A stretch of DNA of 64,000 bases, taken from NCBI RefSeq assembly GCF_039530225.1, contig NZ_BAAAOH010000001.1:2852001-2916000 (forward strand), written 5' to 3'. This DNA is from Microbacterium pumilum. Its GTDB lineage: Bacteria; Actinomycetota; Actinomycetes; Actinomycetales; Microbacteriaceae. A program made the position numbers and the translations under genes. The notes beneath the pieces are model-generated. The model was given only the letters and a program-made list of their open reading frames with translations. It searched no databases and was not told where the DNA came from. How positions within the stretch are numbered: the stretch's first letter is position 1; every line of letters starts with the position of its first letter. Of this stretch, positions 35,244-43,346 are shown in pieces.

Positions 35244-37097
35244 CTACTTCTTCTCTTTGCTCTCGGTGTCGCCGGAGAGTGCCGCGATGAACGCCTCCTG
35301 AGGGACCTCGACGCGCCCGACCATCTTCATGCGCTTCTTGCCCTCCTTCTGCTTCTCGAGCAGCTTGCGCTTGCGGGTGATGTCGCCGCCGTAGCATTTC
35401 GCGAGGACGTCCTTGCGCATCGCTCTGATCGACTCGCGGGCGATGATGCGGGCGCCGATGGCCGCCTGGATCGGCACCTCGAACTGCTGGCGCGGGATGA
35501 GCTTCTTCAGCCGCTCGGTCATGAGCACCCCGTATGCGTAGGCCTTGTCGCGGTGCACGATGGCGCTGAACGCGTCGACCGCCTCACCCTGCAGCAGGAT
35601 GTCGACCTTCACCAGGTCGCCCTCCTGATCACCGCTCGGCTCGTAGTCGAGGGATGCGTAGCCCGCCGTCTTCGACTTCAGGTTGTCGAAGAAGTCGAAG
35701 ACGATCTCGCCGAGCGGCATCTTGTAGCGGATCTCGACGCGGTCCTCGCCGAGGTACTCCATTCCGAGCAGGGTGCCGCGCCGGGACTGGCAGAGCTCCA
35801 TGATCGTGCCCACGTAGTCCTTGGGTGCGAGGATCGCAGCCTTCACCATCGGCTCGGTGACACTCGCGATCTTGGTCCCCGACGGGAACTCGCTCGGGTT
35901 CGTGACCGTGTACGTCTTCTTGTCGTCGGTCGTCACCTCATAGGTCACGGACGGCGCGGTCGAGATCAGATCGAGGCCGAACTCGCGCTCGAGCCGCTCG
36001 GTGACGATTTCGAGGTGCAGCAGCCCGAGGAATCCGCAGCGGAATCCGAATCCGAGGGCCACAGACGTCTCGGGCTCGTAGTTCAGCGAGGCGTCCGAGA
36101 GCTTCAGCTTGTCGAGCGCTTCACGCAGCACGGGGTAGTCGCTGCCGTCGATCGGATAGAGCCCCGAGAAGACCATGGGCTTCGGGTCGGTGTATCCGGG
36201 GAGCGCGTTCTTCGACGGCTTCGCGGCGTTCGTGACCGTGTCGCCGACCTTCGACTGGCGCACATCTTTCACACCCGTGATCAGGTAGCCGACCTCGCCC
36301 ACACCCAGACCCTTGGTCGGGGTCGGCTCGGGCGACGAGACGCCGATCTCGAGCAGTTCGTGCATGGCGCGCGTCGACATCATCTGGATGCGCTCCCGCG
36401 GGTTGAGCGATCCGTCGATCATGCGCACGTAGGTGATGACTCCGCGATACGAGTCGTAGACCGAGTCGAAGATCATGGCGCGCGAGGGCGCATCCGGATC
36501 ACCCTTCGGCGGGGGGATCTGCGCCACGACATGGTTCAGCAGCTCTTCGACGCCGAGGCCGGTCTTGCCGCTGACCCGCAGCACGTCCTCTGGCTTGCCG
36601 CCGATGAGGCTCGCGAGCTCCTTGGCGTACTTCTCGGGGTCGGCGGCCGGCAGGTCGATCTTGTTGAGCACGGGGATGATGTGCAGATCGTTCTCGAGGG
36701 CGAGGTACAGGTTCGCGAGGGTCTGCGCCTCGATGCCCTGCGCGGCATCCACCAGCAGGATGGCGCCCTCGCACGCCGCGAGCGAACGGCTGACCTCGTA
36801 CGTGAAGTCGACGTGCCCGGGGGTGTCGATCATGTTCAGCGCGTAGGTCTGCCCATCGAGGGCCCACGGCATCCGCACCGCCTGGCTCTTGATCGTGATG
36901 CCGCGCTCGCGCTCGATGTCCATGCGGTCGAGGTACTGCGCGCGCATGTCACGGTCCGAGACGACGCCGGTGATCTGCAGCATCCGGTCGGCCAGCGTCG
37001 ACTTGCCGTGGTCGATGTGGGCGATGATGCAGAAGTTGCGGATCAGCTCGGGCGGGGTCGCGGCGGGCTCGAGAGACTTCAGGGCGCGGGGTGACAT
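35244..37097 (-). CDS. lepA: Elongation factor 4 (LepA)
   Basis: The 617-residue translational GTPase has G1 [28 protein letters not shown] and the LepA-specific C-terminal domain ([19 protein letters not shown]). It assists 30S assembly or back-translocation. The ATG at 37097 lies 9 nt after TAGAAT. The N-terminal extension of about 20 residues ([18 protein letters not shown]) is usual for actinobacteria. It lies just upstream of the DUF1990-hemW unit on the same strand. Confidence 0.97.
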   Translation of the reverse strand: MSPRALKSLEPAATPPELIRNFCIIAHIDHGKSTLADRMLQITGVVSDRDMRAQYLDRMDIERERGITIKSQAVRMPWALDGQTYALNMIDTPGHVDFTYEVSRSLAACEGAILLVDAAQGIEAQTLANLYLALENDLHIIPVLNKIDLPAADPEKYAKELASLIGGKPEDVLRVSGKTGLGVEELLNHVVAQIPPPKGDPDAPSRAMIFDSVYDSYRGVITYVRMIDGSLNPRERIQMMSTRAMHELLEIGVSSPEPTPTKGLGVGEVGYLITGVKDVRQSKVGDTVTNAAKPSKNALPGYTDPKPMVFSGLYPIDGSDYPVLREALDKLKLSDASLNYEPETSVALGFGFRCGFLGLLHLEIVTERLEREFGLDLISTAPSVTYEVTTDDKKTYTVTNPSEFPSGTKIASVTEPMVKAAILAPKDYVGTIMELCQSRRGTLLGMEYLGEDRVEIRYKMPLGEIVFDFFDNLKSKTAGYASLDYEPSGDQEGDLVKVDILLQGEAVDAFSAIVHRDKAYAYGVLMTERLKKLIPRQQFEVPIQAAIGARIIARESIRAMRKDVLAKCYGGDITRKRKLLEKQKEGKKRMKMVGRVEVPQEAFIAALSGDTESKEKK

Positions 37098-37182
37098 GAC
37101 TGCCTGATTCTACCGGGGCGGAGCGCGCCGCCCGGCGCGACCCCTGTACGGGGACGGTGCCTGTGCAGAACGTGCGGGGGGA

Positions 37183-38325
37183 TCAGGCCGGGGACGGCAG
37201 CCTGCGCAGTCCCTCGAGCAGGGACGCGCGGTCGCTCGCAACGCAGACGCGGATCCAGCCCTCGCCGGAGGCGCCGAACGCAGTCCCGGGGGCCACCGCG
37301 ACCCCGGCCTCGTCGAGCAGCCGTTCGCACCACCGGGCGACATCTCCGGCTGAAGCATGCGAGACATCGATCCACAGGTAGAACGCGCCCGTCGGGGTCA
37401 GATAGCGGATGCCTTGCGCGTCGAGCTGCGTCATCGCCGCCGCGAGGTTGTCGCGGTAGTGCGCACCGGCCCTCATCACCGAGTCCTGCGGACCGGAGAT
37501 CGCCGCCAGTGCCGCGCGCTGCGCCGGAGCGTCGACGCAGCTGACGAGCGCCTCCTGCACGCGGAGCATGGTCGGCCGCCATCCCGGCGGGGTGACGAGC
37601 CAGCCGACGCGGGCACCGGTCATCGCGTACGTCTTCGAGGTGGAGAACACCGACAGCACCCGGCCGCTGTCGTCGAGCGTCGCCGGACTGACGTGCGGCT
37701 CTCCCCAGGTGAACCGTTCGTACACTTCGTCGCTGATGACCCAGAGATCGTGCCGGCGGGCCAGGTCCATCAGGGCGACCAGCGTCTCGCGGTCGAACGT
37801 CGAGCCCAGGGGGTTGGACGGCGTATTGACGATGATGGCGCGCGTGCGCTCCGTGATGAGATCCCCGAGCTCGGCGAGGTCGGGCTGGAAGCCGCGCTCC
37901 GGCCGCAGCGGATATCCCACCGGCACCGCCTGCAGGAGGTGGGCGCTCATCGTGAACGTGGTGTATCCCGGGTCCGGCACCAGGACTTCGTCGCCGCGGC
38001 CGAGGGTCAGAGCCATCGCCATGTGCAGCGCCTGCGTGGCGCCGACCGTCACCCACACCTGCTCGATGTCGACATCCATCGCGTTCTCACGAGCCAGCTT
38101 CGCGACGATCGCCTCACGGAGCGGCAGGATGCCGCCGTTCGGAGTGTAACGAGTGTCGCCTTCGCGCCACGCTGCCGCCGCCTCGTCCCGTACGCGGGGC
38201 TCGACGACCTCGCCGGGTTCACCGACGGCCAGGATGATCGTGTCGGGACGCCGCAGCGCGAGCTCGAGGATGTGGCGCACGCCCGAGCCGGGCATGGCCG
38301 AGATATGCGGGGCGATCTCTGGCAT
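37183..38325 (-). CDS. Class I/II PLP-dependent aminotransferase
   Basis: The 380-residue fold-type I enzyme carries the PLP-lysine motif SKTYAMTGARVGW, NTPSNPLGSTF and a C-terminal GWIRVCVA. It belongs to the aspartate-aminotransferase-like group; the substrate cannot be fixed from sequence. ATG at 38325 (MPEIAP) is preferred over 38334 because TAGCAT lies 7 nt upstream. It is divergent from the hydrolase gene, with back-to-back promoters in 43 bp. Confidence 0.88.
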   Translation of the reverse strand: MPEIAPHISAMPGSGVRHILELALRRPDTIILAVGEPGEVVEPRVRDEAAAAWREGDTRYTPNGGILPLREAIVAKLARENAMDVDIEQVWVTVGATQALHMAMALTLGRGDEVLVPDPGYTTFTMSAHLLQAVPVGYPLRPERGFQPDLAELGDLITERTRAIIVNTPSNPLGSTFDRETLVALMDLARRHDLWVISDEVYERFTWGEPHVSPATLDDSGRVLSVFSTSKTYAMTGARVGWLVTPPGWRPTMLRVQEALVSCVDAPAQRAALAAISGPQDSVMRAGAHYRDNLAAAMTQLDAQGIRYLTPTGAFYLWIDVSHASAGDVARWCERLLDEAGVAVAPGTAFGASGEGWIRVCVASDRASLLEGLRRLPSPA

Positions 38326-38332
38326 GTGGCTC

Positions 38333-38338
38333 ATGCTA
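38333..38338 (-). promoter_or_regulatory. -10 box of the aminotransferase gene
   Basis: TAGCAT lies 7 nt before the ATG at 38325. Confidence 0.5.
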
Positions 38339-38356
38339 GGGCCGGCATCCGGCGGT

Positions 38357-38362
38357 TAGCCT
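38357..38362 (+). promoter_or_regulatory. -10 box of the alpha/beta hydrolase gene
   Basis: TAGCCT ends 6 nt before the ATG at 38369; it lies back-to-back with the aminotransferase promoter. Confidence 0.65.
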
Positions 38363-38368
38363 GGTTCG

Positions 38369-39094
38369 ATGGTGGTCCAGGTCGTCATGGTTCACGGCAT
38401 CCGGACGTCCGCGACGATGTGGCGCGCACAGGTCGAGTATCTCGAGGCGCGGGGCAACGCCGTCGTCGCCGTCGACCTGCCGGGCCACGGCTCGCGGATG
38501 GCCGAGGAGTTCACGCTCGCCGGCGCGTTCGCGACGATCGACGACGCGGTTCAGGATGCCGCGTCCCACGGCCCCGTGCTGCTGGTGGGCCATTCCATGG
38601 GTGGCCTGCTCTGCGTCGAGTACGCCGGACGACAGGATCCGCCGCCCATCGCGGGATTCATCGCGGCGTCGTGCACGGCCATTCCGCGCGGCCTCGGCCT
38701 CTCCGCCTATCGACTCCTGGCGCGCGGCGTGGATTCGCTCCCCGACCGCGGGATGTGGCTCACGAACCGAATGCTCGACCGCATCCTGCCCGCCGAGACC
38801 CGCGCCGATTTCGGCGCCGGCGGCTATGCACTGGATGCGCAGGACCTCGCGCTGCGCAGCCTGTCCGTCCTCGACCTGCTCGCGGCGCTGCATCGCATCG
38901 AGGTGCCGCTGTGGTTCATCAACGGGCAACTCGATCAGCTGCGCGTCAACGAGGGCCTCTTCATGCGGGTGGCGAAGCACGCCGAGCTCATCGTGGTGCC
39001 CCGCACCACTCACCATGTGACGGTCATGCGGCCCCGTGTGTTCAACGCCCTGTTGAACCTCGCACTCACGACACTGGAGCAGTCAGACCGCTGA
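38369..39094 (+). CDS. Alpha/beta hydrolase
   Basis: The 241-residue protein has the nucleophile elbow GHSMGG (Ser about residue 76), the oxyanion region VHGIRTSATMW and a late His in TTHHVTVMRP; a catalytic Asp is likely in the FINGQLDQL strand. The substrate is unknown; the fold covers esterases, lipases and haloperoxidase-like enzymes. The 3-prime end overlaps the convergent MFS gene by 12 bp. Confidence 0.87.
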   Translation: MVVQVVMVHGIRTSATMWRAQVEYLEARGNAVVAVDLPGHGSRMAEEFTLAGAFATIDDAVQDAASHGPVLLVGHSMGGLLCVEYAGRQDPPPIAGFIAASCTAIPRGLGLSAYRLLARGVDSLPDRGMWLTNRMLDRILPAETRADFGAGGYALDAQDLALRSLSVLDLLAALHRIEVPLWFINGQLDQLRVNEGLFMRVAKHAELIVVPRTTHHVTVMRPRVFNALLNLALTTLEQSDR

Positions 39095-40330
39095 CGTCGC
39101 GCGGTTTCGCTTGCGGATGGCGAATGTCATCACGCCGCCGACGATCGACAGCACACCGCCGACGGCGAACATCAGCGAGAAGCCCCCGACGAGCGCGACG
39201 AGTCCCGCGCCGATGAGGGGCCCGAGGAGCTGGCCGAGGCTTGCCGAGACGTTGACGAAGCCGAGGTCGCGTGCGTGATCTTCGGGGTGAGGCAGCAGGT
39301 CGGTCCCGAGGGCGAGACCGACGGACATGTACGCGCCGTACCCGACTCCGAGCAGTGCTGCCCCGACCATCGTCGTCTCGAACGTCGGCACCAACGCGAT
39401 GAAGAGCGCGGCCACGCCCTGGAGGATCGCCGACCACACGACGATTCCGACGCGTCGGCCGGTGCGGTCCGAGACGCTTCCCGACACGATCGACGACGCG
39501 ACGACGAACACGGTGTAGATCACGATCAGCAGGAGGAGGTCGTCTTCGGCCGAAGCGGGGTCGCGATCCAGGCCGTACAGCAGGAAGAAGAACAGCAGCC
39601 CCGTGCCGAGGGCATTGCCGATGTTGACGACGAGGCGGCCGCCGAGCAGCCAGGCGAAGTCGCGATCCCGCAGCGTCGCGAGACGGTCGGACAGCGAACG
39701 CCGCTCGCGCGCGACGGCCGACTGGGCCGGTGCGGGTGGGTCCGGAAGCAGCAGAGCGGCGCCCACTCCGACGATCGCCAGGAAGCCGGCGAGGACGAGA
39801 TAACCGGTGACCGTGCCCAGTTCGAGGAGCACGATCACCCCGACACCGACGATGATCCCCAGGGCCTGCGATGACGACACCGCGGCGGATGCCGTGCCGC
39901 GCTGTGTCGTGAGCTGATCGGCGATCAGCGCGGTGAACGCGGCCGACGCGACGGCCGTGCCGACCGACACCCCGATCCACGCGAGGCCGACCCCCCAAGC
40001 GCCCTCGGCGAACGCGATGGCGATGAGCGATGCCGTCCCCAGCCCCACCCCTGCGAGAGCCCAGGGGCGGCGCCGGCCGAACGCGCCACGCGTCCGGTCC
40101 GACAGCCCGCCTGCCAGCGGGCCGGCGATGACGCCCGCGACGCCGCCGACGGCGAGGACCAGACCTGACGAGATCACGCCCGAGATCCATCCGTCCGCAT
40201 CGTCGGGCGTGTTCAGCTGCAGCGGGATGAGCAGCTGCAGCGGTGTGAGCTGCACCGTCCAGAGCGCGAGCCACGCGAGGGTGAACAGCACGAACCACTT
40301 CGCTCCGACGCGTCCTGCGGTCGTGTTCAC
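39083..40330 (-). CDS. MFS transporter, possibly for sugar or glycoside uptake
   Basis: The 415-residue protein has about 12 hydrophobic helices and the MFS loop motif DRTRGAFGRRRPW after helix 2 (and DRTGRRVG in the second half), resembling the sugar-cation symporter and sucrose/maltose-type groups. GTG at 40330 overlaps the beta-glucosidase stop by four bases and has AGGAGG 8 nt upstream, so the two are one operon; uptake of a glucoside split by the neighbour is a reasonable inference. Confidence 0.85.
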   Translation of the reverse strand: MNTTAGRVGAKWFVLFTLAWLALWTVQLTPLQLLIPLQLNTPDDADGWISGVISSGLVLAVGGVAGVIAGPLAGGLSDRTRGAFGRRRPWALAGVGLGTASLIAIAFAEGAWGVGLAWIGVSVGTAVASAAFTALIADQLTTQRGTASAAVSSSQALGIIVGVGVIVLLELGTVTGYLVLAGFLAIVGVGAALLLPDPPAPAQSAVARERRSLSDRLATLRDRDFAWLLGGRLVVNIGNALGTGLLFFFLLYGLDRDPASAEDDLLLLIVIYTVFVVASSIVSGSVSDRTGRRVGIVVWSAILQGVAALFIALVPTFETTMVGAALLGVGYGAYMSVGLALGTDLLPHPEDHARDLGFVNVSASLGQLLGPLIGAGLVALVGGFSLMFAVGGVLSIVGGVMTFAIRKRNRATSAV

Positions 40331-41676
40331 GATCGTGCCTCCTGGATGTGAGTGCGATACCAGTCGAACGACGCTTTCGGCGTACGCTCCCCCGTTGCGT
40401 GGTTGACGTGGACGAGCCCGAACCGCTGAGTGAAGCCCTCGGCCCATTCGAAATTATCGAGCAGCGACCAGACGGTGTATTCGTCGATGCGCACCCCCCG
40501 CTCGCGTGCGTCCTCCACTGCGGCGATGTGACCATCGAGATATCCGATGCGGTCGACATCATCGATGGGCCCCGTGACCGAGTCGGGCTCGGCGAACGAC
40601 GCGCCGTTCTCGGCGATCGCGATGGGCGGGAGCCGATCGCCGTAGCGCGTCTGGAAGTCGACGAGCACCTCCGTGAGGGCCGAAGGCACGATCGGCCACT
40701 CCGGACCGAAGCCGGTGTGCGCAGCTCCGGGCGTGGGGACGACCTCGAACGGCACCGGGCTCTCGGGGGCGGATGCCGCGATCGTGGTCGGGTTGTAGAA
40801 GTTCAAGCCGTAGACGTCGGTGGTGGTGGAGATGATCTCGAGATCATCCGCCAGCACGGGCATCGGCGGCATCCCCAGCGCGTCGAGGTCGGGATAGCCG
40901 CCCAGGAGCACGGGCTCCGCGAACACGCGGTTGTGCAGGATGTCATACGCGAACGCGGCCTCGTGATCCGCCGCGGAGTTCGATGCCGGCCGCACAGCGG
41001 TGTGATTGTTGACGATTCCGATGGTGGTCGCCCCGCATTCGCGCAGGATGCGGGTGGACAGGCCGTGTGCGAGAAGCTGATGGTGCACCGTGGGCAGCGA
41101 TGCGAAGAGAAGCTGCCGGCGCGGTGCGAGCTCACCGATGGCGTAGCCCTGAAGGGATGTCGAGACGGGTTCGTTGATCGTGTACCAGTCCGTGACCCGA
41201 TCACCCAGAGCGTCGGCGATGAGCGCGCTGTAGTCGGCGAAGCGGTAGGCGGTCTCTCGATCCAGCCATCCGCCTCGCCCCTCCAACGTCGAGGGCAGAT
41301 CCCAGTGATACAGCGTGGGGAAGGGCGTCACGCCGGCGTCGAGCAGCGCGTCGACGAGACGGTCGTAGTACGCCAGCCCTTCCGGGTTGGCTGCACCGAC
41401 GCCGGAAGGCTGCACGCGCACCCACGAGATCGAGAAGCGGTAGCTGTCCACCCCGAGCTGGGTCAACAGCTCCACGTCGTCGAGATAGCGGTGATAGCTG
41501 TCGGGACCGGGCTCAGCGGTCGAGCCGTCGCGCACCGCGCCCGGCGCATCGACGAAGTCATCCCAGATGGATCGGCCCCGGCCGCCTTCCTCGCGCGCTC
41601 CCTCGATCTGGAATGCGGCGGTGGCCACCGACCATCGAAGTCGGCGCGACGAATCGGCGAGGGGAAGGTCGGTCAC
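40327..41676 (-). CDS. GH1 beta-glucosidase
   Basis: The 449-residue TIM-barrel enzyme has both GH1 catalytic glutamates: TINEPV (acid/base) and IAENGAS (nucleophile), with the start WSVATAAFQIEGA. It should hydrolyse beta-glucosides such as cellobiose; aglycone choice is unknown. No signal peptide is present, so it acts on imported sugars. GTG at 41676 follows AAGGAG by 7 nt. It forms an operon with the MFS gene downstream. Confidence 0.94.
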   Translation of the reverse strand: MTDLPLADSSRRLRWSVATAAFQIEGAREEGGRGRSIWDDFVDAPGAVRDGSTAEPGPDSYHRYLDDVELLTQLGVDSYRFSISWVRVQPSGVGAANPEGLAYYDRLVDALLDAGVTPFPTLYHWDLPSTLEGRGGWLDRETAYRFADYSALIADALGDRVTDWYTINEPVSTSLQGYAIGELAPRRQLLFASLPTVHHQLLAHGLSTRILRECGATTIGIVNNHTAVRPASNSAADHEAAFAYDILHNRVFAEPVLLGGYPDLDALGMPPMPVLADDLEIISTTTDVYGLNFYNPTTIAASAPESPVPFEVVPTPGAAHTGFGPEWPIVPSALTEVLVDFQTRYGDRLPPIAIAENGASFAEPDSVTGPIDDVDRIGYLDGHIAAVEDARERGVRIDEYTVWSLLDNFEWAEGFTQRFGLVHVNHATGERTPKASFDWYRTHIQEARS

Positions 41677-41789
41677 GGCGGAGCTCCTTCGCTCTCGATG
41701 AGGCCGGCGGCGGCGTGCCTCCGATCTTTCCTCATCCGCGACCGCTCGCCCGACCATCCCCCGCTGCGGGGGATAACTCCGGGACCTGG

Positions 41790-41900
41790 TAGACTCCTTG
41801 TTTGGCTTGCGTGTGGGGTTTCCCGCACGACGCCGGACGGCATCCCTCTCATGACGACCGGCACATCACTCACATCACTCCGAACGAAAGACGTCGACAC
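41790..41900 (+). promoter_or_regulatory. rpsT promoter -10 and long 5-prime leader
   Basis: TAGACT (41790-41795) is the likely -10 box, leaving a leader of about 100 nt before rpsT. The leader has a tandem 9-bp repeat, CACATCACT twice (41862-41879), and GGGGTTTCCC, but only a weak ribosome binding site. Ribosomal protein leaders often serve feedback control; none is proven here. Confidence 0.5.
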
Positions 41901-42161
41901 GTGGCGAACATCAAGTCGCAGATCAAGCGCAACAAGACCAACGACAAGGCGCACGAGCGCAACAAGGCCGTCAAGAGCGAGCTGCGCACCGAGGTGCGTC
42001 GCACCCGCGAGGCCATCGCCGCCGGCGACAAGGCCGCCGCTGAGCTCTCGCTCGCGAAGGCGACCAAGAAGCTCGACAAGGCCGTGAGCAAGGGCGTCAT
42101 CCACGAGAACCAGGCGGCGAACCGCAAGTCGGCCATCGCCAAGCAGGTCGCGGCGCTCTGA
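41901..42161 (+). CDS. rpsT: 30S ribosomal protein S20
   Basis: The 86-residue basic helical protein starts [20 protein letters not shown] and matches S20 throughout; it binds 16S rRNA early in 30S assembly. GTG at 41901 is the start; the ribosome binding site upstream is weak (GAAAG), which fits tight control. It stands alone between the glucosidase unit and holA, and a terminator follows. Confidence 0.97.
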   Translation: MANIKSQIKRNKTNDKAHERNKAVKSELRTEVRRTREAIAAGDKAAAELSLAKATKKLDKAVSKGVIHENQAANRKSAIAKQVAAL

Positions 42162-42192
42162 GCCGTCCTCTCGCGGAGGCCCGCACCGTCCC

Positions 42193-42232
42193 GGTCGCCG
42201 AGCTCCTCGAAAGCTGCTGAGTTCGTCGAAGC
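42193..42232. repeat. Degenerate dispersed repeat after rpsT
   Basis: Two degenerate half copies of the GGTCGCTGAGCNTGTCGAAG core are seen: GGTCGCCGAGCTCCTCGAAAG and GCTGCTGAGTTCGTCGAAGC (each near 20 bases). Confidence 0.4.
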
Positions 42233-42235
42233 ATC

Positions 42236-42266
42236 CGAAGACCCGTCCCGCTGGGGCGGGTCTTCG
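42236..42266. terminator. Terminator between rpsT and holA
   Basis: CGAAGACCCG (42236-42245) pairs with CGGGTCTTCG (42257-42266), and an inner CCC/GGG extends the stem to at least 13 bp; convergent genes flank it. Confidence 0.85.
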
Positions 42267-42296
42267 TCGTTCCGGTCGAAGCCGCCCGCCGAACGA

Positions 42297-43334
42297 TCAG
42301 GAGCCGTACGGCGCGCGGGTCGCGATGACCGTGACGAGTCGCTCGAGTGCGAACACCGAATCGCGGGAGCCGCCCTTGACTTCGGCATCCGCCCGGGCGG
42401 CGGCCTGGATGGCCATGCCCAGCGTCGCCTCGGTCCACCCCGACAGATCACGCCTGGCGCGGTCCACCTGCCAGTCCTTGAGTCCGAGCCGGGCGGCCAG
42501 TGCGACGCTCGACTCGCGGGTACCTGCCACTCGAGCCATCGTGCGAAGCTTCGATGCCACCGCTGCGACGAGTGGAACCGGATCGGCGCCCGACGCCAGG
42601 GCGTGGCGCAGCGCGATGAGCGCGTCCCCGTAGCGCCCGGCGATCGCGGTGTCTGCGACCACGAAGGCGGATGTCTCCACCCGGCCGCCGTAGTAGCGCT
42701 GTACGACCTGTTCGGTGATGTCGCCGGGAACGTCGGAGATCAGCTGCTGGCACGCGGCGGCCAGCTCGGTGAGATCGTCGGCGAAGGCCGAAACGAGCGT
42801 GCGGAGCGCCACGGGGGCGATGCGCTTCTTGGCTGCCTGGAATTCTCCTGCGGCGAAGTCGAACCGATCCGAGTCGCGTTTGATCGCGGGGCACGCCACC
42901 TCGACGCCACCGCCTTCTCCCGCGCGGATCGCATCGAGGAGCTTCTTGCCGCGGACGCTCGCGCCGGTGTGGCGAAGGATGACGGTCGCTCCCTCCTGCG
43001 GGAACGCAAGGTAAGAGACGGCCTCGGCGAGGAAGGCGTCGGAGCACTTCTCGACCCCCGACACGCGGACGAGCCGGGGTTCGCCGAACAGCGACGGCGA
43101 GGTGACCCCCAGCAGTGACCCCTGCGCGTAGTCGTCCGCTCGGAGATCGGTGACCTCGAGGCTCGGATCCTCGGCGCGCAGATACTCCCTCACCCCGGCG
43201 ATCGCCCGCTCGGCGCAGACCTCTTCGGGGCCCGAGACGAGCACGATCGGCGCCGGCTGCGGCGAGCGCCAGGACAGCTGCGGAATCGCACTGCGCGTCT
43301 TCGCCGTTGCGGGTCGACGAGCGCTGGCGGGCAT
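42297..43334 (-). CDS. holA: DNA polymerase III delta subunit
   Basis: The 345-residue clamp-loader subunit opens the sliding clamp. It has the holA opening IVLVSGPEEVCAERA (with the degenerate P-loop of the delta fold) and the C-terminal helical part QVDRARRDLSGWTEATLGMA. The ATG lies 6 nt after TAGGCT, which overlaps the comEC stop. The comEA-comEC-holA order is common in Gram-positive bacteria. Confidence 0.92.
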   Translation of the reverse strand: MPASARRPATAKTRSAIPQLSWRSPQPAPIVLVSGPEEVCAERAIAGVREYLRAEDPSLEVTDLRADDYAQGSLLGVTSPSLFGEPRLVRVSGVEKCSDAFLAEAVSYLAFPQEGATVILRHTGASVRGKKLLDAIRAGEGGGVEVACPAIKRDSDRFDFAAGEFQAAKKRIAPVALRTLVSAFADDLTELAAACQQLISDVPGDITEQVVQRYYGGRVETSAFVVADTAIAGRYGDALIALRHALASGADPVPLVAAVASKLRTMARVAGTRESSVALAARLGLKDWQVDRARRDLSGWTEATLGMAIQAAARADAEVKGGSRDSVFALERLVTVIATRAPYGS

Positions 43335-43340
43335 GCCTCC

Positions 43341-43346
43341 AGCCTA
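43341..43346 (-). promoter_or_regulatory. -10 box of holA inside the end of comEC
   Basis: TAGGCT ends 6 nt before the holA ATG; its first three bases are the comEC stop codon TAG. Confidence 0.55.

Noticed and set aside
37357..39216. Long plus-strand open frame opposite the aminotransferase and across the hydrolase gene
   Set aside because: It conflicts with two genes that have intact motifs and clear promoters; its composition is that of a shadow frame.
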